Below, in pieces: positions 56,553 through 64,000 of a DNA stretch of 64,000 nt. The stretch covers positions 51,141 through 115,140 of the forward strand of contig JAIXYP010000035.1 of assembly GCA_027490155.1 (NCBI GenBank), written 5' to 3'. Under the pieces are notes generated by a model, which made no database searches, was not told the DNA's origin, and saw only the letters and a program-made list of their open reading frames with translations. Both the position numbers and the translations under genes were made by a program. Within the stretch, counting starts at the first letter, position 1; each line of letters opens with the position of its first letter. This DNA comes from Cytophagaceae bacterium. GTDB lineage: Bacteria; Bacteroidota; Bacteroidia; Cytophagales; Flexibacteraceae.

Positions 56553-58097
56553 ATGTCAAACAAGACAGCCATCACCGTTGCTTATGGCGACGGTATCGGT
56601 CCGGAAATCATGAAGGCCACCCTGGACATAATCCAGGCAGCTGGTGCCCAGCTCGAAATTGAAGAAATCGTTATTGGTCTCAAAGCCTACCAGTCTGGTT
56701 ATGACGCCGGTATCGCTCCAGAGTCATGGGAGTCCCTTCGTAGGACCAAGGTGTTTCTGAAAGCCCCAATCACAACTCCACAAGGTGGTGGCTTCAAAAG
56801 CCTCAATGTGACAACTCGCAAAATGCTGGGTCTTTTTGCTAATGTCAGGCCTTGTATCAGCTATCACCCGTACGTCGATACCAAACATCCGAAAATGGAT
56901 ATGGTCATCGTCCGTGAAAACGAAGAGGATCTATATGCTGGTATCGAGCACCAACAAACGGACGAAGTTGTCCAATGTCTGAAACTCATCAGCCGTCCTG
57001 GTTGTGAGAAAATCGTACGTTACGCTTTCGAATATGCACGTCAGTATGGCCGCAAGAAGGTAACCTGCTTTACAAAGGACAACATCATGAAACAGACCGA
57101 TGGTTTGTTCCATGCCGTGTTTGATGAAATCGGTGCTGAATACCCTGACATCGAGCGTGACCACTGGATCATTGATATCGGCTCTGCAAAAATGGCTGAT
57201 ACACCAGAGGATTTTGACGTCATCGTGACACTCAACCTCTATGGTGACATCATTTCTGACATCGCAGCCCAGATTGCAGGCTCCGTAGGCCTTGCAGGTA
57301 GTGCGAACATTGGTGCCAACTGTGCCATGTTCGAGGCTATCCATGGTTCGGCTCCACGTCGTGCTGACCAAAACGTAGCTAACCCTAGTGGTTTGTTGCT
57401 CGGTGCAGTCCAGATGTTGGTACACATCAACCAAAACGAAGTGGCTGCCAAAGTCCACAATGCTTGGCTCAAAACCCTTGAAGATGGCTACCATACCTAC
57501 GACATCTATAAGAAAGGCCTAAGTGTTGACATGACAGGTAAGTCTGCCTTTTCGCAAGACACCTTGCATGGCAACGAGGAGAAAGGCATCCCGAGCCTCA
57601 TCAAACGTGGTGTAGAAGGAGCCCTCGGCACTCAGGAGTTTGCTCAAGCTGTCATCGAGCGTCTTGGACAGAAACCAGTCAAATTCACCCCTGTCGAATA
57701 TAAAGCCGTTGACTCTCATGTCAAACATGGTGTATATGTCCGTAGACCAGCCGCTAAAAAGGACTTGGTTGGTGTAGACATGATGGTACATTGGAGAGGT
57801 GACAATGCAGCTGAGCTAGCCGAAAAGGTGAAAGCTCTTAATGTACCAAACATCGATCTCAAGTTTGTGAGCAACCGTGGAATCATCGTTTGGCCTACTG
57901 GATTCCCAGAGACCTTCCTGAGCGATCACTGGCGTTGCCGTTTCTTCAGCAATGGTGCAGAGCATACCCCAATCAGTCACAAGGACATTTCGAACCTATT
58001 GGCTGCTGCTGGAGATGCAGGTATTGACTTCATCAAAACAGAAAACCTTTGCCGTTTCGATGGTAAAGATGCCTTCTCTAAAGGACAAGGACAGTAG
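56553..58097 (+). CDS. icd: NADP-dependent isocitrate dehydrogenase
   Basis: 514 residues from ATG 56553; an extension back to 56466 (PSPSMWDDLKGINTEK) lacks family features. Oxidatively decarboxylates isocitrate to 2-oxoglutarate. VAYGDGIGPEIMKATLDI, the substrate loop LNVTTRKMLGLFANVRPC, VIVRENEEDLYAGIE, LNLYGDIISDIAAQIAGSVG and EAIHGSAPRRADQNVANPSG mark the beta-decarboxylating dehydrogenase core. A ~150-residue C-terminal extension (GVDMMVHWRGDNAAELAEK) is as in the long Thermus-type enzymes. A TATTTTTG at 56461-56468 may be its -7 box. Confidence 0.94.
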   Translation: MSNKTAITVAYGDGIGPEIMKATLDIIQAAGAQLEIEEIVIGLKAYQSGYDAGIAPESWESLRRTKVFLKAPITTPQGGGFKSLNVTTRKMLGLFANVRPCISYHPYVDTKHPKMDMVIVRENEEDLYAGIEHQQTDEVVQCLKLISRPGCEKIVRYAFEYARQYGRKKVTCFTKDNIMKQTDGLFHAVFDEIGAEYPDIERDHWIIDIGSAKMADTPEDFDVIVTLNLYGDIISDIAAQIAGSVGLAGSANIGANCAMFEAIHGSAPRRADQNVANPSGLLLGAVQMLVHINQNEVAAKVHNAWLKTLEDGYHTYDIYKKGLSVDMTGKSAFSQDTLHGNEEKGIPSLIKRGVEGALGTQEFAQAVIERLGQKPVKFTPVEYKAVDSHVKHGVYVRRPAAKKDLVGVDMMVHWRGDNAAELAEKVKALNVPNIDLKFVSNRGIIVWPTGFPETFLSDHWRCRFFSNGAEHTPISHKDISNLLAAAGDAGIDFIKTENLCRFDGKDAFSKGQGQ

Positions 58098-58143
58098 TTT
58101 GATCTAGCAAAATAGGGCTTCCCGAAAGGATGCTAACAATGAG

Positions 58144-58179
58144 ATGCCTGTCCCGTAAGATTCGGGGCAGGCATTTTTT
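58144..58179 (+). terminator. Intrinsic terminator after icd
   Basis: ATGCCTGTCCCG (58144-58155) pairs with CGGGGCAGGCAT (58163-58174), 12 bp with one G-U, followed by five T. Confidence 0.9.
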
Positions 58180-58317
58180 CTTTCACTGCTCCCTACTGAC
58201 ACTCAAATTATGGACAGTTCTGGATAACACCATTAGGTATATCCGTGTCACATTAATAGGTCATGTGGCGTATTTCTAGGGTAGATAAGTTAAACTACCT
58301 CTAATTTTTAGGGTCAC

Positions 58318-58350
58318 TTGCTGTTTTAAGATACTATTTTTCTAATTTTG
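58318..58350 (+). promoter_or_regulatory. Probable glnN promoter
   Basis: TTG (58318-58320), 22 bp spacer, TAATTTTG (58343-58350), 28 bp before the glutamine synthetase start. Confidence 0.6.
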
Positions 58351-58378
58351 CCTTACAATCCAACCCCTAAAAGACCAA

Positions 58379-60562
58379 ATGGCTTATTTACGATTTAAGG
58401 CTCTCGACCTAGTGAACTCTAGGCCGCCTGTGCCCGTCAACGTACCTAGTGTACGGGTCAGTGACTATTTCGGCACCAACGTCTTCAGCAAGTCTGTGAT
58501 GAAGGAGGTCTTGCCCAATGATGTTTACAAAAAACTTCTGGCGGCCATCGAACGTGGCGAAAAAATCGAAGAAGATATTGCCGATGCAGTTGCTGCCGGG
58601 ATGAAAAACTGGGCCATCAGCAAAGGGGCATCCCACTATACCCATTGGTTCCAACCTTTGACAGGTGCCACAGCTGAAAAACATGATTCCTTCTTTGACT
58701 TAGATGACGACAAGGCAGTCGAGAAATTTAGGGGTTCGGCTTTAGTACAACAAGAGCCTGATGCCTCATCGTTCCCGAACGGAGGTTTGCGCAATACCTT
58801 TGAAGCCCGTGGCTATACCGCTTGGGACCCTACCTCTCCTGCCTTTATCATGGATAACGCGGTGGGTAAAACCCTCTGCATTCCGACCATCTTTGTGTCC
58901 TACACGGGGCACGCCCTAGACAATAAGACCCCACTGCTTAAGGCCCTATCAGCTGTGGATAAAGCCGCAGTTGCCGTCTGCGAATACTTTGACCGTGATG
59001 TCACCAAAGTGGTTGCGACATTAGGTGCTGAGCAAGAGTACTTCCTTGTTGACAAGGCTATCTATATGGCCCGCCCAGATTTGGTAATGGCAGGCCGCAC
59101 TGTATTTGGCCACTCACCTGCCAAAGGTCAGCAGTTAGAAGATCACTACTTTGGTTCAATCCCTAGCCGTGTCCATGCTTACATGCTGGACTTTGAGACT
59201 GAAGCCCTAAAACTTGGCATTCCGATCCGGACGCGCCACAACGAAGTAGCGCCTAGTCAGTTTGAGTGTGCGCCTACATACAGCGAGGTTAACTTAGCTG
59301 TAGACCACAATCAGCTCCTGATGGATGTGATGTCCAAAGTGGCTGATAAACACGAGCTGCAAGTAATCTTCCACGAGAAGCCCTTCGCTGGCATCAACGG
59401 TAGTGGCAAGCACAACAACTGGGCCCTTAGCACCAATACAGGCAAAAACCTATTGTCCCCAGGCAAACGCCCTAAGGATAACCTTTTGTTCTTGACCTTC
59501 TTTGTCAACACTATCAAGGCCGTGCATGACCATGCAGACCTTTTGCGTGCCAGCATTGCTAGCGCAGGAAATGATCATCGTTTGGGTGCGAATGAGGCAC
59601 CACCAGCTATCATGTCTGTCTTTGTTGGTTCGCAGCTTTCTGCTGTCCTTGATGCACTTGAGGCCAACACCGACCTAATTGAGAAAGGTGATAACCTCTA
59701 CCTCAAACTTGGCATAGACAAGATCCCAGAGATCTTACTCGATAACACCGACCGCAACCGTACTAGCCCTTTTGCTTTCACAGGCAATAAGTTTGAGTTC
59801 CGTGCAGTTGGTTCATCTGCTAACTCGGCTAATGCGATGACGGTACTCAATACCATCGTGGCTAATCAGCTGATCGCCTTCAAAAATTCTGTGGATGCAG
59901 ACATTGAGGCTGGGGCAAAGAAGGAGGTCGCCATCATAAATGTGCTCAAAGAATACATTAAGGTCAGTAAGAAAATCAGGTTCGAAGGCAACGGCTATGG
60001 TGATGAGTGGGTTGCTGAAGCTGAAAAGCGTGGCCTGAGTAACATTAGGACCACACCAAACGCCCTAAACGCCTTGGTGACGCCTAAAACGGCAGAACTG
60101 TTCGAACGCCATGGCATCTTCACTGGTGTCGAGCTTGAGGCCCGTCACGAAATTTACCTTGAGGAGTACATCAAGAAGGTCCAGATCGAGAGCCGTGTAA
60201 TGGGTGACCTTGCCCTGAACCACGTCATCCCGACTGCCATCAAGTACCAAAACAAACTCATCGAGAACGTCAAAGGCCTAAAGGATATTGGCCTAGGTGA
60301 GGAAGTGTATGGCAATACCCTCAACAGCATCAAGGAAATCAGCCTGCATGTTGGCGAAATCCTGAAGAATGTTGACGCCATGGTCGAGGCGCGCAAAGTG
60401 GCCAACAAGGTCGAGGACACTCACAAACGTGCAAACGCCTATTGTGACGACGTCAAGGAGTACTTCGAGGTCATCCGCTACCATGTTGACAAGCTTGAGC
60501 TCGTGGTGGACGACGAAGATTGGCCTTTGCCAAAATACCGCGAGATCTTGTTTATTCGCTAG
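58379..60562 (+). CDS. glnN: Type III glutamine synthetase
   Basis: 727 residues, the large GSIII form found in Bacteroidota and cyanobacteria, unlike the ~470-residue type I. Forms glutamine from glutamate and ammonia with ATP. The GSIII N-terminal block VSDYFGTNVFSKSVMKEVLP, GASHYTHWFQPLTGATAEKHDSF (split here by residue limits into two familiar halves), GAEQEYFLVD, GIPIRTRHNEVAPSQFE, HEKPFAGINGSGKHNNWAL and NRTSPFAFTGNKFEFR are all present. Isolated between two terminators. Confidence 0.97.
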   Translation: MAYLRFKALDLVNSRPPVPVNVPSVRVSDYFGTNVFSKSVMKEVLPNDVYKKLLAAIERGEKIEEDIADAVAAGMKNWAISKGASHYTHWFQPLTGATAEKHDSFFDLDDDKAVEKFRGSALVQQEPDASSFPNGGLRNTFEARGYTAWDPTSPAFIMDNAVGKTLCIPTIFVSYTGHALDNKTPLLKALSAVDKAAVAVCEYFDRDVTKVVATLGAEQEYFLVDKAIYMARPDLVMAGRTVFGHSPAKGQQLEDHYFGSIPSRVHAYMLDFETEALKLGIPIRTRHNEVAPSQFECAPTYSEVNLAVDHNQLLMDVMSKVADKHELQVIFHEKPFAGINGSGKHNNWALSTNTGKNLLSPGKRPKDNLLFLTFFVNTIKAVHDHADLLRASIASAGNDHRLGANEAPPAIMSVFVGSQLSAVLDALEANTDLIEKGDNLYLKLGIDKIPEILLDNTDRNRTSPFAFTGNKFEFRAVGSSANSANAMTVLNTIVANQLIAFKNSVDADIEAGAKKEVAIINVLKEYIKVSKKIRFEGNGYGDEWVAEAEKRGLSNIRTTPNALNALVTPKTAELFERHGIFTGVELEARHEIYLEEYIKKVQIESRVMGDLALNHVIPTAIKYQNKLIENVKGLKDIGLGEEVYGNTLNSIKEISLHVGEILKNVDAMVEARKVANKVEDTHKRANAYCDDVKEYFEVIRYHVDKLELVVDDEDWPLPKYREILFIR

Positions 60563-60592
60563 GTCTTAGCGTAGGAAGATCAAGTCATTTAT

Positions 60593-60631
60593 CAAGAAGC
60601 CCGACTGTTAGGATAATGGTCGGGCTTCTTG
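60593..60631 (+). terminator. Stem-loop terminator after glnN
   Basis: CAAGAAGCCCGAC (60593-60605) pairs perfectly over 13 bp with GTCGGGCTTCTTG (60619-60631); the T-run is contained in the 3' arm. Confidence 0.8.
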
Positions 60632-60839
60632 TGTACGTTCAGGATTATTAGACTTGGTGCAAGTAACAAATTGTTTCTTACGATTTTGGTAAGGAACAAC
60701 CATGCTAGTAGCTCAGAATCTAAGAAAAAATGACCATTCGATCCTAGATACAAGTTGCAGCTGTCAGCAACCTCTGCTTGAGTAAGCATGGGACGAAATC
60801 TTTGTTTTGAGTACTTGACCAACATTAGGCTAACCATCC

Positions 60840-60880
60840 AAAATCAAATTGCCCCATGACCGAAGCGGCCAAGGGGCAAT
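60840..60880 (-). terminator. Intrinsic terminator of the T9SS repeat gene
   Basis: Minus strand ATTGCCCC (60880-60873) pairs with GGGGCAAT (60855-60848) with an inner GGCCG/CGGTC stem, followed by TTGATTTTGG. Confidence 0.75.
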
Positions 60881-60919
60881 TATTGCCTTGTTTCTCGAGG
60901 CAAGTCAATCTGATTAGGT

Positions 60920-63900
60920 TTATTCTCTTACCACCTTCAGGTTAAGTACCTGGTTATGGTCAGCAATGCGGAGTTGGTAAATGCCGGCAGCGAGATTACT
61001 GGTATGTTCCTCCACAAATGCAGCAACCTCCGAGATAGTGCCGTTCAGGTAACCAACTTGTTTGCCAGTTGGTCCATATAAGCTGACAGTATATTGAAGG
61101 GCAGGGTCAGATACCCCAACATAGGCCAAGCGCACAACACCTCGGCTCGGATTTGGGAAGAGATTAAAACTCACACCACCAATGCTGGCAGACACTATGG
61201 AAACAACCTTGCTAAACTCTGTAGTACCATCAAAATCCTCTTGTTTAAGCCTGTAGTAGGCAGTTCCATTTAGGTTTTCGTCTAGGTAGGTGTATGATTG
61301 TGATACGGCTGTACTGCCAGTACCGTTTACAAACCCGATCGTAGTATAGGTGCTACCGTCAGTTGATTTCTCTACAGACCAGCCCTTGTTGTTCTGCTCT
61401 AATGCTGTGGACCAGTCTATGCGGCCATTGTTGCCTTCGCGCACTGCATTGAAGTTGCTAATAACAACGGGAAGCACGCCACCTTGATTAGCCATGCCGT
61501 GAGGGGAGAACTGCGTTTTGCCTGTGATCCTGGCAGTGGCTACGGTGTTAGTGATGGCAGTCACCGATGTTGCGTTTGATTGGACCCAACGACCGGTGCC
61601 ACTATTATAGCGGAACAAACCAAGTGGGTTGGCACGGTTGAAGGTACCTGTCTCTGCAGCAGCAGTCCAGCCAACATCGAAGGTGGCAGTAGGCGTACCA
61701 GAGATTATGTCAACTTCCCATGTTTTCTTGACTGTGTTAGCAACTGAGGTGGCACATATCGTTGCATTTCCAGTACAGATGAAGTCACGCACACGAGCTT
61801 TGACGGTAAGTGAAGTTGTATTGCCAATCCTAATTGGCGAGTAACTTCCACCACCTGAGACGGACGTACCAATCGGGAATACAATTGGTGTGGTTAAGGT
61901 ACCTGCACCTGAGATTCCAGTCCGGATAAATCCGCCAGTCCCATCAGCCTCAATATAGCGTACAGCTGTTAGCCCAGATATTGAAGCAGCAGATGCCATA
62001 CTCAGATCAAATGATCCCAAACGTAAACAACCAGTGGTGAATGTAAGGGCTGTGGCAGTGACATTCTTGTCAAGTGTTACTGCTCCGTTTGCACCCATAT
62101 TGATTGTAAGCTGGGTAATGGAGGAACGAAGCTCGGGGCCAGTCGTGATATTGGCTGTTGTTCCGGTACCATAAACTGCAGTGGCAGTACCAGCAAATGT
62201 TGGCGCAACATCTACTGAGCCAAGCGACCTAGTTATTGTACCAGCATTAGCAATCGTGAGGTTTCCTGCATGAGTGAGGAGGCCACTTTGCAAACCTAGG
62301 CTTGTCACCGTCCCTGCAGATCCAAACAAAACCCCAGCAGCACGGTTGATATTGATCGTACCCGTAAATGGCTTGAGCGTAGCAGGCCAACTCCACTGGG
62401 CTTGAGTGCCCCCAAAATCACCAATTGTAAAGTTTGACGTAGCATTATGGGAGATTGTGCCTGCCATATTAAGTACACCATTAAAGCTTACAGCACGGCC
62501 AAGAGCGCTGAAGGTGGATCCTGACTCAAGATCAAAGTTGGTGAAGGTGCCAGTCCCGGCTGTGTTCATTGTCAAGGAGGAGCTGCCAGAGATCACGACA
62601 TTTGTCGATGTCAGGTTGTTGGCCGTTGTCATTATGGAAGCCCCAGAAATATTGAGGTTCGTTATCGTGGCTGCTGCCGAATAGGCCAAAGTTGATCCAG
62701 CGTTATGGTTAACGGTAGTATGTGTTGAAGCCCCAAAAAGCATTGAGGCACCACTACGGTTATAGTTTAGTGTATTCAACGAAACTGGCCAAGTGACTGT
62801 ACCACCTAGGGCGCCGCTACCACTAACAGTTAAAATTGAGTTAGCGCTACCAGTAAAGGAGCCGGTACCCAAAAAGGTACCATTGGAGGTAAAAGTATTA
62901 GTGCCAATCGTAATGGTTCTGTTGGATGTATAGGTGGTCAGACCAGCAACGGTAAGGCTAGCGCTGGTACCAAGTGTCAATGGGCGATTGATAGTCAAGT
63001 TATTAAGCCCACCAGAGATCAGTGGCAAAGTGATTGCAGTGGCGGTGCTGCCACTCAGGTTGAGATTGGATGTTGCACCACCATTGATTGAGCCTGAACT
63101 AGTGATGGTAGCGGTAGTACCGTTTAACTCTAGCGTATTGGCACCAATGCTATAAATGCCAGCAGCCAAAGGGGCCGCAGCAGCCGAAATCACTAGGTTG
63201 CCAAGCAAGGTCTTATTACCAGCTTGAGATACGTTAGCCCCTGCTGATATCGTCAAGCCAGTCATGCTACTAGCAGTGAATTCTGGACCAGTAGTCACTG
63301 TCGCAGGCCCTTGGTAGGTCAGGTTGCAAGTGGCAAGGATTGTCGGTGAAACATCAATAGTGCCATTAAGCCTAAATATTGTCGAGCTGTTAGACATTGA
63401 TAGATTTGCTGCACTAGCAATCGTAAGTTGGCCTTCGGTAAGGTACAAACCGTTATTAAGCGTGAGCGGGATTGCATTGGTAACGCCAAGGGTCCTGTTT
63501 ACAGTCAGCCGGGCCAAAACAGCATTTGTGATGGCAGGCATCGCAAATATAGGCTCAGTTGACGAGCCACCTATGATTAGGTTGGCAGTAGTAGAGCCTG
63601 TAAGAGTACCGGTTGGGCCACCTCCTAGATTATTAAAGCCTTTATCGAGTTGTAATGTGCCGCTTGCGCCAAAACCAAATGACCCAGTCTGGACCTGCAA
63701 TGAACCACGCATGACGGCAGTATCGGTGCTTAGGTTGGCGCTAAAGGTAACTTTTTCGATGATCAAGTTTTCGTAAGCAGCAGCTGGCACAACTTCGTCC
63801 GCAGTTGTACCATTCATCCGGATTGTACCAGAAAGCAAGGCACAGTCAGTTGATAGCTTGGTCTTGCCCCTTGCACCTGATATGATACCATTGCCGTAGT

Positions 63901-64000
63901 TGGCAAATCCATTGATATTGATGCCATCTGTACGGAGCTCGCTGGTTGCCGGGACAACCAAAGTCGTTCCTGTGGCACCGATCGACCACGATGTGGTGCC
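60920..64000 (-). CDS. T9SS type A repeat-rich surface protein (5' end outside window)
   Basis: At least 1,026 residues; the frame is open through the right edge, so the start is not visible. The body is Gly/Thr/Ser/Asn-rich and built of beta-helix-like repeats: phrases such as TTGPEFTASSMTGLTISAGAN and TTGPELRSSITQLTINMGAN recur, each followed by a GNL or TALT strand. Near the C-terminus a ~90-residue fibronectin-like unit (NFNAVREGNNGRIDWSTALE, TAYYRLKQEDFDGT) precedes the type A sorting domain (SFNLFPNPSRGVVRLAYVG ... LAAGIYQLRI). Probably a large T9SS-exported adhesin or surface-layer protein. Confidence 0.88.
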   Translation of the reverse strand, partial: GTTSWSIGATGTTLVVPATSELRTDGININGFANYGNGIISGARGKTKLSTDCALLSGTIRMNGTTADEVVPAAAYENLIIEKVTFSANLSTDTAVMRGSLQVQTGSFGFGASGTLQLDKGFNNLGGGPTGTLTGSTTANLIIGGSSTEPIFAMPAITNAVLARLTVNRTLGVTNAIPLTLNNGLYLTEGQLTIASAANLSMSNSSTIFRLNGTIDVSPTILATCNLTYQGPATVTTGPEFTASSMTGLTISAGANVSQAGNKTLLGNLVISAAAAPLAAGIYSIGANTLELNGTTATITSSGSINGGATSNLNLSGSTATAITLPLISGGLNNLTINRPLTLGTSASLTVAGLTTYTSNRTITIGTNTFTSNGTFLGTGSFTGSANSILTVSGSGALGGTVTWPVSLNTLNYNRSGASMLFGASTHTTVNHNAGSTLAYSAAATITNLNISGASIMTTANNLTSTNVVISGSSSLTMNTAGTGTFTNFDLESGSTFSALGRAVSFNGVLNMAGTISHNATSNFTIGDFGGTQAQWSWPATLKPFTGTININRAAGVLFGSAGTVTSLGLQSGLLTHAGNLTIANAGTITRSLGSVDVAPTFAGTATAVYGTGTTANITTGPELRSSITQLTINMGANGAVTLDKNVTATALTFTTGCLRLGSFDLSMASAASISGLTAVRYIEADGTGGFIRTGISGAGTLTTPIVFPIGTSVSGGGSYSPIRIGNTTSLTVKARVRDFICTGNATICATSVANTVKKTWEVDIISGTPTATFDVGWTAAAETGTFNRANPLGLFRYNSGTGRWVQSNATSVTAITNTVATARITGKTQFSPHGMANQGGVLPVVISNFNAVREGNNGRIDWSTALEQNNKGWSVEKSTDGSTYTTIGFVNGTGSTAVSQSYTYLDENLNGTAYYRLKQEDFDGTTEFSKVVSIVSASIGGVSFNLFPNPSRGVVRLAYVGVSDPALQYTVSLYGPTGKQVGYLNGTISEVAAFVEEHTSNLAAGIYQLRIADHNQVLNLKVVRE

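Larger units (their letters stand above)
60563..60919. other. Intergenic region between convergent glnN and the T9SS repeat gene
   Basis: 357 bp with two terminators (60593-60631 plus, 60840-60880 minus). The ~200 bp between them contains nothing I recognise. Confidence 0.65.

Overview
The window is a chromosomal segment from a member of the Bacteroidota, most likely a free-living, Cytophagales-like bacterium. The evidence is a fused MurF-alanine racemase, type IX secretion (T9SS) C-terminal sorting domains of both type A and type B, tandem DUF3667 proteins, an FtsX-DUF3098-UppP-TruB gene order, a type III glutamine synthetase, an HU-like/SPOR fusion protein, almost no Shine-Dalgarno sequences, and several promoters of the Bacteroidota form TTTG/TTG-N19-23-TAnnTTTG. 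I cannot name a genus. No phage, insertion sequence, CRISPR array or integrative element was recognised; the region looks like core genome with a few accessory surface proteins.

Layout. 1-17.3 kb: end of murF-alr, a UPF0316 membrane protein, rsmH, eno, a secreted PQQ-type sugar dehydrogenase, hemB, a His-rich Fur-family regulator, an ABC ATPase without a permease, nadE, tatD, an asparaginase, a CcmF-type haem lyase, gmk and nadD. 17.3-29.6 kb: two tandem DUF3667 proteins, an acyl-CoA carboxylase beta subunit, SDR-type threonine dehydrogenase, a small unassigned minus-strand ORF with its own terminator, gyrA, a secreted TPR protein, then a T9SS-sorted beta-propeller behind a clear cobalamin riboswitch. 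29.6-46 kb: dnaB, mpl, an MFS carrier, a three-gene envelope cluster (4-TM protein, HU-SPOR, outer-membrane barrel), alaS-ftsX-DUF3098-uppP-truB, and citrate synthase. 46-51.7 kb: an aspartate-family amino acid block on the minus strand (dapD, metY, metX, aspartate kinase). 51.7-64 kb: a glycosyltransferase, a large T9SS type B protein, a CAU tRNA, isocitrate dehydrogenase, glutamine synthetase III, and a T9SS type A repeat protein that runs off the right edge.

The most interesting part is the leader of metY (about 49965-50680, minus strand). An S-box (SAM-I) riboswitch has a perfect 8-bp P1 helix whose last three bases are the AUG of a 39-codon reading frame ending in Cys-Trp-Cys-Cys-Cys-Cys-Arg-stop. 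Immediately after the stop come two mutually exclusive hairpins and then about 450 nt of C-rich, structured untranslated RNA before metY. This looks like a two-input (SAM plus cysteine) control element for sulphur amino acid synthesis. The second is the cobalamin riboswitch driving a T9SS-exported seven-bladed-propeller candidate, a possible T9SS counterpart of the BtuG surface cobalamin-binding proteins.

Core genes fit together as ordinary housekeeping: peptidoglycan synthesis and recycling (murF-alr, mpl, uppP, dapD), nucleotide and NAD metabolism (gmk, nadD, nadE), TCA and nitrogen assimilation (gltA, icd, glnN), and DNA replication (gyrA, dnaB).
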